From the NCBI GenBank assembly GCA_017307275.1, contig JAFKFK010000018.1, forward strand, positions 1-64,000: a stretch of 64,000 nt of DNA. Direction: 5' to 3'. Position numbers and translations under genes: made by a program. This document shows positions 52,352 through 60,924 of this stretch, piece by piece. The stretch comes from Alphaproteobacteria bacterium (lineage in GTDB: Bacteria; Pseudomonadota; Alphaproteobacteria; Reyranellales; Reyranellaceae). Position 1 is the first letter of the stretch. Every line of letters starts with the position of its first letter. A model generated the notes under the pieces. The model was not told the origin of the DNA. It saw only the letters and a program-made list of their open reading frames with translations, and ran no database searches.

Positions 52352-53521
52352 TCAGCCCATCCGGCCCGGATTGAAGAGCCCCTTGGGGTCGAAGCTTTCC
52401 TTCACGCGCGCCGACAATGCCGCCAGAGCCGGCGATTGCGGCTGGAAGACAGGGACCACGGCCCGCACCGCTTCCGGCGCTCTGATGAGCGTCGCGTGAC
52501 CGCCGGAGCTGCCGATGGCGCTGCGCACAAGGATATGATCGGCATCGGCACTGGCCGGCAACGCCAGCCAGATCATGCCGCCAGACCAATCATAGAAGGC
52601 TTCGGCGGCGCGGCACTCGGCGCGGACTCTCGCGACGATGGCCGGACCTTCGGTCGGCGGACAGGAAACTTTCCAGACCACGTCGTTCGCCGCGGCTTTG
52701 AGCGGCGCCACATCGCGCACCTCGCGCCAGAAGGTGCGGCTTTCCAGGGTGCCGAGTTCCTCCAGTCGCGCGCCGCTATCGGCCAGCAGCTCGCGCAGCC
52801 CCTTGAGGCGCGCCTCGACCGAGGGCGCCACGCCTTCGATGCGCAGCGCCGTCTTGCCCGGGAGATGCGCCGCGCCGGAAACCTCGTGCGGGCTGCCCAT
52901 GGCGGCACACATCGCCTGCACGGCCGCCTCGTCAGCAAGGCCCAGCAGAAGAAGCGTGCGGGTCTGGTCGGGCGCAGGCAGCACTTTCACCGACACTTCG
53001 TCGAGCACGGCCAGAGTGCCCCAGGAGCCGGCGATGACCTTGGAGAGGTCGTAGCCGGTGACGTTCTTCATCACCTTGCCGCCGGACTTGAAGCTCTCAC
53101 CCCGGCCATTGACGCCGCTGAAGCCCAGAAGGTGATCGCGCGCCGCACCAGCCGAGAGGCGGCGTGGACCCGCGAGATTGCCCATCACAGCGCCAACCAG
53201 CGTCCCCTCGCCGGCCGACCGGCCCAGCAGCGGGCCTAGGTCGGGCGGCTCGAAGGCCAGCATCTGGTTGCGTTGCGCCAGCAGGGCCTCGACGTCCTTG
53301 AGTGGCGTCCCGGCGCGCAGAGTCACAACCAACTCTTCCGGCGCATAGTCGACGACGCCGGAAAGGCCGGAGAGATCGAGCACCTGATCGCAGACCATGG
53401 GCTTGCCCAGCGTGAGCTTGGCGCCGCTGCCGCGAACGTCGAGCGTCGTTCCCTCGTTCAGCGCCCATTCCACCGCCTGCCGCAGCTCCTTCGAGTCGCG
53501 CGGCTTGATCGTGCTTGCCAT
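52352..53521 (-). CDS. glcE: Glycolate oxidase FAD-binding subunit
   Basis: A 389-residue FAD_binding_4 protein, shorter than GlcD. FAD-binding parts: TLDVRGSGAKLTLGKPM, DYAPEELVVTLRAGTPLKDV and GRGESFKSGGKVMKNVTGYD, then LSKVIAGSWGTLAVL. Partner of GlcD and GlcF. It is three bases from glcD and two from glcF, so the three are one operon. Confidence 0.94.
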   Translation of the reverse strand: MASTIKPRDSKELRQAVEWALNEGTTLDVRGSGAKLTLGKPMVCDQVLDLSGLSGVVDYAPEELVVTLRAGTPLKDVEALLAQRNQMLAFEPPDLGPLLGRSAGEGTLVGAVMGNLAGPRRLSAGAARDHLLGFSGVNGRGESFKSGGKVMKNVTGYDLSKVIAGSWGTLAVLDEVSVKVLPAPDQTRTLLLLGLADEAAVQAMCAAMGSPHEVSGAAHLPGKTALRIEGVAPSVEARLKGLRELLADSGARLEELGTLESRTFWREVRDVAPLKAAANDVVWKVSCPPTEGPAIVARVRAECRAAEAFYDWSGGMIWLALPASADADHILVRSAIGSSGGHATLIRAPEAVRAVVPVFQPQSPALAALSARVKESFDPKGLFNPGRMG

Positions 53522-53524
53522 TTC

Positions 53525-55012
53525 TTAGAACCGCGGAATGTCGGGGAACGGGATCTTGTTCTGTGTCACGACCAGCCGGCCAAGCTCGGCGCAGCGGCGC
53601 AGCTTGGGGAACACCTTACCGGGATTGAGCAGGTGGTCGGGATCGAAAGCGCATTTCACCCGCATCTGCTGGTCGAGATCGATTTCGGTGAACTGCTCGC
53701 CCATGAGGTCGCGCTTCTCGATGCCCACGCCGTGCTCGCCGGTGAGCACGCCGCCGACCCGCACACAGAGCCGCAGGATATCCGCGCCGAACTCTTCGCA
53801 ACGGCGCAGCTCGTCAGGATTGTTGGCGTCGAACAGGATCAGCGGGTGGAGGTTGCCATCGCCGGCGTGGAAGACGTTGACGACGCGCAGACCATGCTGC
53901 TTCGACATCCGGCGCATCTCGCCCAGCACCTCGACCAGCTTGCCGCGCGGCACCGAACCGTCGAGGCACATATAGTCCGGCGAGATCTGGCCGACGGCCG
54001 GGAACGCCGCCTTGCGGCCCGCCCAGAACAGCACCCTCTCCTGCTCGTCGTTGCTGACGCGCACGGTCGTGGCGCCGCGGCCACGGGCGATCTCGGCAAC
54101 ACGGTCGACCAGATAGTCGACTTCGATGGACGGACCATCGAGTTCGACGATCAGCAGCCCTTCGGCATCGAGCGGATAGCCGGCGCCGACATAGGCCTCG
54201 GCGCACTTCACCGCATCCTTGTCCATCATCTCCATGCCGCCGGGGATGATGCCGGAGGCGATGACGGCAGCGACGCAGTCGGCGGCGCCAGCCTCGGTCG
54301 GAAAGCCCAGCAGCACGGCGCGCGCCGTCGCGGGCTTGCGCAGCAGGCGCACCGTCACCTCGGTGACGACACCCAGCAGCCCTTCGGAGCCGGTCATCAG
54401 GCCGAGCAGGTCGTAGCCGCCGGCATCGAGATGCTTGCCGCCCAGTCGCACGACCTCGCCGGTCATCAGCACCATCTCGATGCCGAGCAGGTTGTTTGTG
54501 GTGAGACCGTACTTCAGGCAATGCACGCCGCCGGAATTCTCGGCGACGTTGCCGCCGATCGAGCAGGCGATCTGCGAGCTGGGATCGGGCGCGTAATAGA
54601 AGCCCTCGTGCTCGACCGCCTTGGTGATGCCGAGGTTGGTGACGCCGGGCTGCACGCGGGCGCAGCGGTTGGCGTAGTCGATCTCGAGGACGCGGTTGAA
54701 CTTGCCGAGGCCCAGCAGGATCGCATCGCCCACCGGCATCGAGCCACCGGACAGCGAGGTGCCGGCGCCGCGCGGCACGACCTTGACCTTGTTGTCCTGG
54801 CAATAGCGCAGGATCGCGGAGACCTGGTCGACCGTCTCGGGCAGGACCACGACCAGCGGCATCTGGCGATAGGCCGACAGCGCGTCGCACTCATAGGGAC
54901 GCATGCCGTCGAGATCGTCGATCACACCCTCGCCGGGCACGATGGCGCGCAATGCGGCGACGATCTCGGAACGACGAGAGAGAATGGCAGGATCGAGCGG
55001 CGGCATCTGCAT
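53525..55012 (-). CDS. glcD: Glycolate oxidase catalytic FAD subunit
   Basis: A 495-residue oxidase. FAD-binding: VVVLPETVDQVSAILRYCQD, PRGAGTSLSGG and CSIGGNVAENSGGVHCLKYG; the C-terminal NVFHAGDGNLHPLILFD and VLTGEHGVGIEKRDLM are also typical. ATG at 55012 is chosen; TTG at 55030 and ATG at 55006 are possible. A strong rpmJ terminator lies about 20 bases upstream, so the promoter is not obvious. It leads the glcDEF operon; a GlcG-like gene lies 1.4 kb away. Confidence 0.94.
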   Translation of the reverse strand: MQMPPLDPAILSRRSEIVAALRAIVPGEGVIDDLDGMRPYECDALSAYRQMPLVVVLPETVDQVSAILRYCQDNKVKVVPRGAGTSLSGGSMPVGDAILLGLGKFNRVLEIDYANRCARVQPGVTNLGITKAVEHEGFYYAPDPSSQIACSIGGNVAENSGGVHCLKYGLTTNNLLGIEMVLMTGEVVRLGGKHLDAGGYDLLGLMTGSEGLLGVVTEVTVRLLRKPATARAVLLGFPTEAGAADCVAAVIASGIIPGGMEMMDKDAVKCAEAYVGAGYPLDAEGLLIVELDGPSIEVDYLVDRVAEIARGRGATTVRVSNDEQERVLFWAGRKAAFPAVGQISPDYMCLDGSVPRGKLVEVLGEMRRMSKQHGLRVVNVFHAGDGNLHPLILFDANNPDELRRCEEFGADILRLCVRVGGVLTGEHGVGIEKRDLMGEQFTEIDLDQQMRVKCAFDPDHLLNPGKVFPKLRRCAELGRLVVTQNKIPFPDIPRF

Positions 55013-55030
55013 GCTTCGCTCATACGCCAA

Positions 55031-55068
55031 ATGAAAAAGCGGCGGAAGCCAAAGGCCTCCGCCGCTTT
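55031..55068 (-). terminator. Intrinsic terminator of rpmJ
   Basis: An 11-bp perfect arm pair (55036-55046 with 55058-55068) with a further 3-bp inner stem; on the minus strand it ends in TTTTTCAT. It lies 36 bases after the rpmJ stop and just before glcD. Confidence 0.85.
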
Positions 55069-55104
55069 GTTCATGAAGACGCTAACGTCGCGTCAGCCGG
55101 CCAG

Positions 55105-55230
55105 TTAACCCTGGCGAGCCTTGAAGCGCGGGTTGGTCTTGTTGATCACGTAAACGCGGCCCTTGCGGCGCACGATGCGGCAGTCCTTGTGACGGGCCTT
55201 CACCGACTTGAGAGAATGACGGATCTTCAT
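55105..55230 (-). CDS. rpmJ: 50S ribosomal protein L36
   Basis: A 41-residue ribosomal protein, too short for most ORF lists. It begins [20 protein letters not shown] and ends [11 protein letters not shown]. Cys16 is the only Cys, so this is the zinc-free (YkgO-like, C-minus) form found in most Alphaproteobacteria. ATG at 55230. It is read alone, with terminators both before and after it, so it may be regulated by attenuation. Confidence 0.95.
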   Translation of the reverse strand: MKIRHSLKSVKARHKDCRIVRRKGRVYVINKTNPRFKARQG

Positions 55231-55244
55231 GGTCCTAACTCAAC

Positions 55245-55267
55245 AAAAAGCCCCGGCCGAGCCGGGG
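55245..55267 (-). terminator. Terminator-like hairpin in the rpmJ leader
   Basis: A 7-bp GC-only stem (55251-55257 with 55261-55267, loop of three), followed on the minus strand by C then TTTTT. It ends only about 15 bases before the rpmJ start, so it either ends the marR transcript or attenuates rpmJ. Confidence 0.75.
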
Positions 55268-55402
55268 GAATTCCGAAAGCGGGCGGAAAATACGGACCGG
55301 AGCCCGATCCGTCAACCCGTTGTTTTCATGTTGATTTTCCACCCAACTTGCTCGGCCGCAGCGACCGCCCTTCTAATCCTCAAACGGCAGATTCGTCAAT
55401 AT

Positions 55403-55903
55403 TTAGAGGGACTTACGCCTTGCCTTCCGGTCCCGCAACTCCGCGACGCAGGCTGCGCTGAGTTCGAGGCTGCGGCCCAGGAAGTCGGCAACGACCTCGA
55501 GATCGGCTGCGCTGTACTGCGACCAGAGCCCGAACATGCGCTTCTGCATCGGCGCGTAAACCTTCTCTATCTCGCCGATCGAGCCTTTGCAGATGCGGAC
55601 CAGGACGCGGCGACGGTCGGCCGGATCGTCGACCCGCTCGACATAGCCCGCCCGCTCCATTCGATCGATCAGGGCCGTCACCGCGCCCGACGTCAGACCG
55701 GTGGCTGCCGCAAGTTCGCCTGCCGAGACTTGGCCCTGGAGCTGGATCAGATCGAGGCATTCGAGGTCTGTCGTGTTGAGGCCAAACTGCGCCGCCACCG
55801 TCTGACTGACGATCACGCTCTGCGCCCCCATACGGCGAACCACGTCGCCCACCCGGCGCACCAGCTCGGCGTTGGCCTCGCCTTTCTTCTTTCTCGCAGC
55901 CAT
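55403..55903 (-). CDS. MarR family transcriptional regulator
   Basis: A 166-residue winged-helix regulator. Recognition segment: LQGQVSAGELAAATGLTSGA, then VTALIDRMERAGYVERVDDP and ADRRRVLVRI, the MarR helix-turn-helix and wing. N- and C-terminal helices form the dimer region. It begins four bases after the membrane-protein gene and shares its transcript. Likely operator: the AT-rich inverted repeat at 56384-56402 between that gene and the divergent heme-binding protein. Ligand unknown. Confidence 0.9.
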   Translation of the reverse strand: MAARKKKGEANAELVRRVGDVVRRMGAQSVIVSQTVAAQFGLNTTDLECLDLIQLQGQVSAGELAAATGLTSGAVTALIDRMERAGYVERVDDPADRRRVLVRICKGSIGEIEKVYAPMQKRMFGLWSQYSAADLEVVADFLGRSLELSAACVAELRDRKARRKSL

Positions 55904-55907
55904 CGTC

Positions 55908-56354
55908 TCAGCCCAAGCGTGCGGCGGCGACGAAGGCTGTCAGCATGCCGCCGCAGGTGATCAGGTCGAGCGGCAGGCGCAGTCGGCTGCGCCGTGTCCA
56001 CGACAGCGCCTTCGCCTCGCTGATGCTCGCGGGATCGGCCCGTTCGAACGCCAGTGCCTTGGGGATGAAGTCCAAACCCGACCAGGCGCGCATGACCGCG
56101 TGGCTGGCAAGCGCAACAAACAGCGGATCGCGCACCGCCGGCTGTGACCAGGCGAAGACGAGTGCTGCGATCAGCATGACCTCGAAGGCGACATGGATCG
56201 CAATCCAGAATCGCTTGCGCGAGATCCCGCCACGCGCCGGCTGGATCAGATCCGGTCGCTTGGGCCAGAACGGATCGACCACCAGGAATTCGTAAAGGCC
56301 TCCGCCTACGCTCGCCGCGGCGAACACAGTGGCCAATGCCACGGCAATGAGCAT
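55908..56354 (-). CDS. Four-helix membrane hypothetical protein
   Basis: A 148-residue inner-membrane protein with about four helices (LIAVALATVFAAASVGGGLY, then AIHVAFEVMLIAALVFAW, and LPLDLITCGGMLTAFVAA). No family recognised with confidence. GAGG precedes ATG at 56354; the longer frame to 56414 has no site. It is translated just before marR and is divergent from the GlcG-like gene, so it may be a MarR target. Confidence 0.7.
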   Translation of the reverse strand: MLIAVALATVFAAASVGGGLYEFLVVDPFWPKRPDLIQPARGGISRKRFWIAIHVAFEVMLIAALVFAWSQPAVRDPLFVALASHAVMRAWSGLDFIPKALAFERADPASISEAKALSWTRRSRLRLPLDLITCGGMLTAFVAAARLG

Positions 56355-56383
56355 GTTTTCCTCGAATTCGGGAGACGATCTAT

Positions 56384-56402
56384 TATCTTTATAATCAAGA
56401 TA
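56384..56402. promoter_or_regulatory. Candidate MarR operator
   Basis: TATCTT and AAGATA form an inverted repeat around seven bases in an AT-rich 40-bp region between the divergent genes at 56354 and 56435. The form resembles ATCTTGAT/ATCAAGAT MarR-family operators. The gene for the regulator is downstream on the minus strand. Confidence 0.6.
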
Positions 56403-56434
56403 CTTTATCATCAAGCATAGACAAGGAGATCGCC

Positions 56435-56860
56435 ATGCCGTCGCTCACCCTCGCCCAAGCCAACAAGATCGTGGAAGCAGCCCTCGCCAAGGCGCGCGAA
56501 ATGAAGATCAAGCCGCTGGCCGTGGCTGTGCTCGACTCCTCCGGCCACTTGAAGTCGCTGCAGCGCGAGGACGAGGCCAGCATGTTCCGGGTCGATGTCG
56601 CGATGGGCAAAGCCTGGGCGTCGGTTGGCATGGGCGCCTCCAGCCGCACGCTCCTGGCCCGCGCCAAGGAGAACCCGCAGTTCTATGGCGCGCTGGCGGC
56701 GACGGCGCAGGGCAAGTTCCTGCCCCAGACGGGTGCGGTACTGATCAAGGATGCCGCCGGCAACATATTGGGCGCGGCCGGCGCCAGCGGCGGCACAGGC
56801 GACGAGGACGAAGCCGCCTGCATCGCCGGCATCGAGGCGGCCGGGCTTATGGTGGGATGA
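56435..56860 (+). CDS. GlcG/HbpS-family heme-binding protein
   Basis: A 141-residue member of the GlcG/HbpS family. Features: LTLAQANKIVEAALAKAREM, AVAVLDSSGHLKSLQRED and the C-terminal GAGASGGTGDEDEAACIAGI-like end (GAAGASGGTGDEDEAACIAG). GlcG occurs in glycolate operons (glcDEFGBA in E. coli); HbpS binds heme in redox sensing. AAGGAG precedes ATG at 56435. It is divergent from the marR transcript and 1.4 kb from glcD, so a loose glycolate association is plausible. Confidence 0.88.
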   Translation: MPSLTLAQANKIVEAALAKAREMKIKPLAVAVLDSSGHLKSLQREDEASMFRVDVAMGKAWASVGMGASSRTLLARAKENPQFYGALAATAQGKFLPQTGAVLIKDAAGNILGAAGASGGTGDEDEAACIAGIEAAGLMVG

Positions 56861-56875
56861 GCTCCTCGGGGCATC

Positions 56876-57325
56876 TTACGGCTGGGTTTTCTCCGGCCGG
56901 AGACGAATGAGGGCGTCGAGGACCAAGATCAACACGACCTTGCCCTCGCCGTCAATCAGCTGCGTCTTGAAGATCACGATGGCATCGCGTCTCTCGGGCC
57001 GAAGCGTGATCTTCTGGATCTCCGATTGGCCAGTGAGCGTGGCACCCGGGCGGACCGGCGCGGGCAGCCGGACCTCCATGCTTCGGCCGACGATACCGGC
57101 GACCTTGGACCAGACGGCTTCGACGATCAGCCGCTGGTAGATGGCAATGGTGTTGAACCCGCTTGCAATAAGGCCGCCAAAGGGACCTGCCGCCGCCGCT
57201 CCGGGATCGGTGTGGATCGGCACTGGATCATATTGCCGCGCAAACTGCAGGACTTCGGCTTCGTCGATGACGTATTCACCGAGCTGGAACTTCTGACCCT
57301 CGACGAGATCCTCTGCGTAGAGCAT
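56876..57325 (-). CDS. MaoC family dehydratase-like protein
   Basis: A 149-residue hot-dog fold protein. Visible are ARQYDPVPIHTDP, with the Asp-x4-His pair of (R)-specific enoyl-CoA hydratases, FGGLIASGFNTIAIYQRLIV, and VRPGATLTGQSEIQ, as in MaoC domains. ATG at 57325 follows AAGGGGAG. Probably involved in acyl-CoA hydration; the substrate is unknown. It converges with the GlcG-like gene with 15 bp between. Confidence 0.88.
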   Translation of the reverse strand: MLYAEDLVEGQKFQLGEYVIDEAEVLQFARQYDPVPIHTDPGAAAAGPFGGLIASGFNTIAIYQRLIVEAVWSKVAGIVGRSMEVRLPAPVRPGATLTGQSEIQKITLRPERRDAIVIFKTQLIDGEGKVVLILVLDALIRLRPEKTQP

Positions 57326-57457
57326 CGCTCCCCTTCTCTTCTGCAAACCATGCACTCAACAGCATCATCGTTCATCGCACGGCTTGCGAAGACAATAACC
57401 TTGCAGGTAATCCCGAGCGGCGAGGGATGAATAAGAGCACCATCACGCCGGCGAATC

Positions 57458-57763
57458 TTACTCTTCCGGCTCGGTGCTGAATTCGAGCGGATGACCGGCG
57501 CTGCGGCCCATGTCGTTGGCTTCGGTGGTCTTGGATTCGGCGATATCGCGTGTGTAGGTCGCGACCACGCAGGCGCCGCGTTGATGGGCCGTCATCATGA
57601 CGCGATAGGACTGCTCCTCGGTCATCCGGAACACGGCCTTCAGCACCACGACCACGAATTCCCGCGGCGTGTAGTCGTCGTTAAGAAGGATCACCTTGTA
57701 GAGCGGTGGTTGCTTGGTCTTGGTCAGCTCCACCGTCTGCGGCTTGGTGTCGATATCGCTCAT
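57458..57763 (-). CDS. clpS: ATP-dependent Clp protease adaptor
   Basis: A 101-residue adaptor. The N-degron pocket segment YKVILLNDDYTPREFVVVVL, with VMMTAHQRGACVVATYTRDI, is diagnostic. ClpS delivers proteins with destabilising N-termini to ClpA. ATG at 57763. It follows the HpaB-type gene by 23 bp. clpA is not in the window. A longer in-frame extension is a shadow of the upstream gene. Confidence 0.95.
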   Translation of the reverse strand: MSDIDTKPQTVELTKTKQPPLYKVILLNDDYTPREFVVVVLKAVFRMTEEQSYRVMMTAHQRGACVVATYTRDIAESKTTEANDMGRSAGHPLEFSTEPEE

Positions 57764-57786
57764 CGGCCCCTCCTCCGCCCTGTCTA

Positions 57787-59226
57787 TTAATACCTCTCGT
57801 CGAGAAAGCGTTGCACCAACCAGTCGGCGCGGCTGCGGTCGGTGAATTGCAGGTGACGTGCCAGGTTTCGTGTCGACGAGGCGAGGTAGAAGCGCTCGTA
57901 TTGTTCGTTGCGGCTGGCCAGCGCGCTGCCGGCAAAATCCCAGGCCAGCCGGAAGATGCGGATACGCTCCTCGGCGGCCATGCCCTTGGCGCCCGGCAGG
58001 TAGCGGTCGATCAGCGGTCGCAGATCGGGATCGGCAAGCTGGGCTGCGGTCGGCGCCGCCAGAAGATTGTGCGAGCCGATCAGGCGCAGGATTTCGTTCA
58101 CGCGGGGGAACCACAGCGGCAAGGTGGCCCGCAGAGCGTGCAAGGGGCGGATGCCGCAGGTCCAGAGCCCGGTCGGCCATTCCTTCGCCTCGGCCTCCGC
58201 CGCCACGATGGCCGAGCGCGTGAACTCGGCGTAGGTCCAGATCTCGCCGATCAGGCGTTGCGTCTCGGGATCGACGGCATTGATCGACGCCGCCATGCGC
58301 AACGCCAGCCCCCAGGCGAAGTCGAGCTTGGTCCACGCCCGAATCATCGTCTGCTGCATGATGTTGGGCTGCCAGCTCGACGTCATCACCGTGTTGTAGG
58401 TGGTGAGGTTGCAGTCGATGAACACCCGGTCGCGCGGCACCTCGACATCGTCGAAGATCACGAAGGCATCCTGTTCGTCGAACCGGCCGGACAGCGGATG
58501 GTCGAAGCGATGATCCGGCGCCGACATCGAATCGCGGCAGAGGAACTTCAGGCCCGGCGTGCTCATCGGCACGCAGAAGGACAGCGCATAGTCGTCGGCG
58601 CCCTGCGGCAGCGGCGCTGCGGGATAGACCGCGATCTCGTCGGCGAACGGCGCGAGCGTGGCCAACACCCGCGCGCCGCGCACGACGATGCCATGCTCCG
58701 TCTCGCCGACCTTGCGCAGCGCATGGGCGTTGCCGGCCGACGGCGCGTCACCCGTCGCCTTGTCGACGGTCGGCTGCACGATGGTATGCGTCAGCGCGAT
58801 GTCGCCACGGCGCAGGAGTTTCTGATAGGCGATCAGCCGCTCCGCCCCCGCCTCGTTGCCATGGACGCCCCACTCGTCGGGACGACCGGCAAAGCCGGCA
58901 TAGGTGACGTTCATATAGTCGGGCGTCCGGCCCATCAGGCCGACCGAATATTCGGCGACCTGCCGCAGCGCCTGGTGCCGGCGTGCCAGATTATCGCGCG
59001 ACCGCGGGATCACATGGCTGACAGGAATCGCCTCCCCGGTCTCGGCGTCAGCTGCGAGACAGATGTCGGCGTGCTTGTGATGGAGGTCGTAGACGTCGGC
59101 CAGGGCGTGGGCAGCACCCCGAAGCTTGGGATGGTCGGCGACATCGGCGATCCGTTCGCCGTCGACCCAGACTTCGCGGCTGCCACGAAGCCCTTTCAGG
59201 AATTGCTCGCCCGTCCGTGCCGGCAT
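57787..59226 (-). CDS. 4-hydroxyphenylacetate 3-monooxygenase-type flavin oxygenase
   Basis: A 479-residue HpaB family protein (two-component FADH2-dependent oxygenase). Typical are NVTYAGFAGRPDEWGVHGNE, LTHTIVQPTVDKATGD, GIVVRGARVLATLAPFADEI, and DAFVIFDDVEVPRDRVFIDC. It needs a flavin reductase, which is not in the window. The true phenol substrate is uncertain; pyoluteorin- or chlorophenol-type members are similar. ClpS is downstream. The start at 59226 is ATG. Confidence 0.9.
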   Translation of the reverse strand: MPARTGEQFLKGLRGSREVWVDGERIADVADHPKLRGAAHALADVYDLHHKHADICLAADAETGEAIPVSHVIPRSRDNLARRHQALRQVAEYSVGLMGRTPDYMNVTYAGFAGRPDEWGVHGNEAGAERLIAYQKLLRRGDIALTHTIVQPTVDKATGDAPSAGNAHALRKVGETEHGIVVRGARVLATLAPFADEIAVYPAAPLPQGADDYALSFCVPMSTPGLKFLCRDSMSAPDHRFDHPLSGRFDEQDAFVIFDDVEVPRDRVFIDCNLTTYNTVMTSSWQPNIMQQTMIRAWTKLDFAWGLALRMAASINAVDPETQRLIGEIWTYAEFTRSAIVAAEAEAKEWPTGLWTCGIRPLHALRATLPLWFPRVNEILRLIGSHNLLAAPTAAQLADPDLRPLIDRYLPGAKGMAAEERIRIFRLAWDFAGSALASRNEQYERFYLASSTRNLARHLQFTDRSRADWLVQRFLDERY

Positions 59227-59322
59227 ACCTGCCCTCCGACCTCAACTGCCCCTTGCTCTTCTAACCTTGCGTCAAAATTTTCGCAGATATCAAGCAGGTT
59301 AAGGCGCGGCCGGAACGGTCGA

Positions 59323-59919
59323 TCAGCCCTTGGGCATCGTCTCGGCAAGAGGCGGCAGCTTCACCACCTTGGTGTACCAGGCGTCGAGCTGAGGATGGCC
59401 GGGCCGCCACGGCTCGTTGGCGAAGCGGAAATCGAGATAGCCCAGCGCGCAGCCGATGGTGATCTCACCGATCGTCTTCAGCTCGCCGAACGTTCCCGCC
59501 TCCTTTTCCAGCACATCGACCGCGCGGCTCACCTTGCCGCGCTGCAGGTCGATATAGGCTTTGCGGCCATCGTCCTGCGGCAACGCGATCTCGCGGCGAC
59601 GCGGCTGGCTCGCATCCAGAATACCGTCGCCCAGCGCCTGCTGACGCAACGCATTCCACCGTGCCGAACCTGCCGCCGGGAAGAGCTTGGCCGCACTGCC
59701 AACGCTGTCGAGGTACTCGCAGATGACCGGGCTGTCGTAGAGCATCATACCGTCGTCGGTCACGAAGCTCGGCACCTTGGACAGAGGATTGAACGGCAGC
59801 AAAGCCGGGTCGGTCGTGCCGACGGTCCAGCGCTCGATCTTGTCGTTGAGGCCGCGGGCAATCGCGCAAGCCATGACCTTGCGGACATACGGACTCGCAG
59901 CGGAATAGGCGATCTTCAT
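59323..59919 (-). CDS. Glutathione S-transferase family protein
   Basis: A 198-residue GST. N-terminal thioredoxin-fold with MKIAYSAASPYVRKVMACAI (Ser near the start as a likely catalytic residue), then PLSKVPSFVTDDGMMLYDSP (cis-Pro and glutathione contacts) and the alpha domain to the C-terminus (GHPQLDAWYTKVVKLP). ATG at 59919 follows GAGGG. It is divergent from the TauD-type dioxygenase, with 64 bp between starts. Substrate unknown. Confidence 0.88.
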   Translation of the reverse strand: MKIAYSAASPYVRKVMACAIARGLNDKIERWTVGTTDPALLPFNPLSKVPSFVTDDGMMLYDSPVICEYLDSVGSAAKLFPAAGSARWNALRQQALGDGILDASQPRRREIALPQDDGRKAYIDLQRGKVSRAVDVLEKEAGTFGELKTIGEITIGCALGYLDFRFANEPWRPGHPQLDAWYTKVVKLPPLAETMPKG

Positions 59920-59983
59920 GGGGTTCCCTCTTGTCCTTGCTGGGATCGGCGCGCACGCTACCCCGGCGTATGGGAGCAACGCC

Positions 59984-60823
59984 ATGAATTTCCAGACCGA
60001 GAAGCTCGGCGGCCATATGGCGGCAGCGGTAAGCGGCGTCGATCTCAATCACCTGCCGGATGCCGCGACGCAGCAGGCACTCATCGACGTGCTGCACGAC
60101 AATCTCGTGCTCTGCATTCGCGACCAGCACCTCAAGCCGCCCGCCTTCCTCGACGCCATGTCGCGGTTCGGAACGCCGATGCTGCGAAAGCAGCTCGCCA
60201 GCACGCCCGAATGTGCGGAGGTCAACATCATCTCGAGTGAAGATCGCGACGTACTGGGCGACGGCAAGAAGATCGTGAACGGCGCCAACTGGCACACCGA
60301 CGACAGCTTTATGCGGGAGCCCTGCTCGCTCACCATGCTCTACGGTGTGATGGTACCGTCCACTGGCGGCGACACGCAGTTCACCAACATGTATGCCGCC
60401 TACGACGACCTTCCGGCCGGAACCCGAGCGCGCATCGATCCGCTGAAGGCGATCCACAAATACAGTTCGAGCCGCAAGCTCAGCCGCATCTCGACACGAC
60501 CCGCCGATGAAATGGCGGCCATGCCGGAGGCGACGCATCCCCTGGTGCGCACGCATCCCGAGACGCGGCGCGGGTCCCTCTATCTCAATCCCAACCGCAT
60601 GGAACAGATCGTGGGGCTCGACCGCACCGAGAGCAATCACCTGCTCGACGAGCTGATCGCCCATGCCACGCAGCCGAAATACCAGTACCGGCACGTCTGG
60701 CGTCGGGGCGACATCGTGATCTGGGACAATCGCTGCACCATGCACAAGGCCAACGCCGACTACCCCGAGGGCGAACGACGCCTGATGCACCGGGTTATCG
60801 TCGCCGGCACGGAACCGTTCTAG
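59984..60823 (+). CDS. TauD/TfdA-family dioxygenase
   Basis: A 279-residue Fe(II)/2-oxoglutarate-dependent dioxygenase. The HxD pair is in NWHTDDSF (His-Thr-Asp), the distal His in RRLMHRVIVAG, and the 2-oxoglutarate Arg follows. TauD-type enzymes work on taurine, 2,4-D or other organic acids; the substrate is not evident. GGGAG precedes ATG at 59984. It shares a divergent region with the GST gene. Confidence 0.9.
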   Translation: MNFQTEKLGGHMAAAVSGVDLNHLPDAATQQALIDVLHDNLVLCIRDQHLKPPAFLDAMSRFGTPMLRKQLASTPECAEVNIISSEDRDVLGDGKKIVNGANWHTDDSFMREPCSLTMLYGVMVPSTGGDTQFTNMYAAYDDLPAGTRARIDPLKAIHKYSSSRKLSRISTRPADEMAAMPEATHPLVRTHPETRRGSLYLNPNRMEQIVGLDRTESNHLLDELIAHATQPKYQYRHVWRRGDIVIWDNRCTMHKANADYPEGERRLMHRVIVAGTEPF

Positions 60824-60924
60824 GTCTTCGGCGGCATGCAGTGCCCTGGTGAAGAAGTGAACGTCACCTCGGCGCCGTCGATGACGCTTGAGATGAAACG
60901 CTCTTCCGCTAGTCTCCGCGCCGC

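Noticed and set aside
53273..55108. Plus-strand open frame of 611 codons opposite glcE and glcD
   Set aside because: Antisense shadow of two conserved glycolate oxidase subunits.
57706..60240. Long plus-strand open frame of 844 codons opposite the HpaB-type and GST genes
   Set aside because: Low-complexity Arg/His/Gly-rich translation; the minus-strand genes are well supported.
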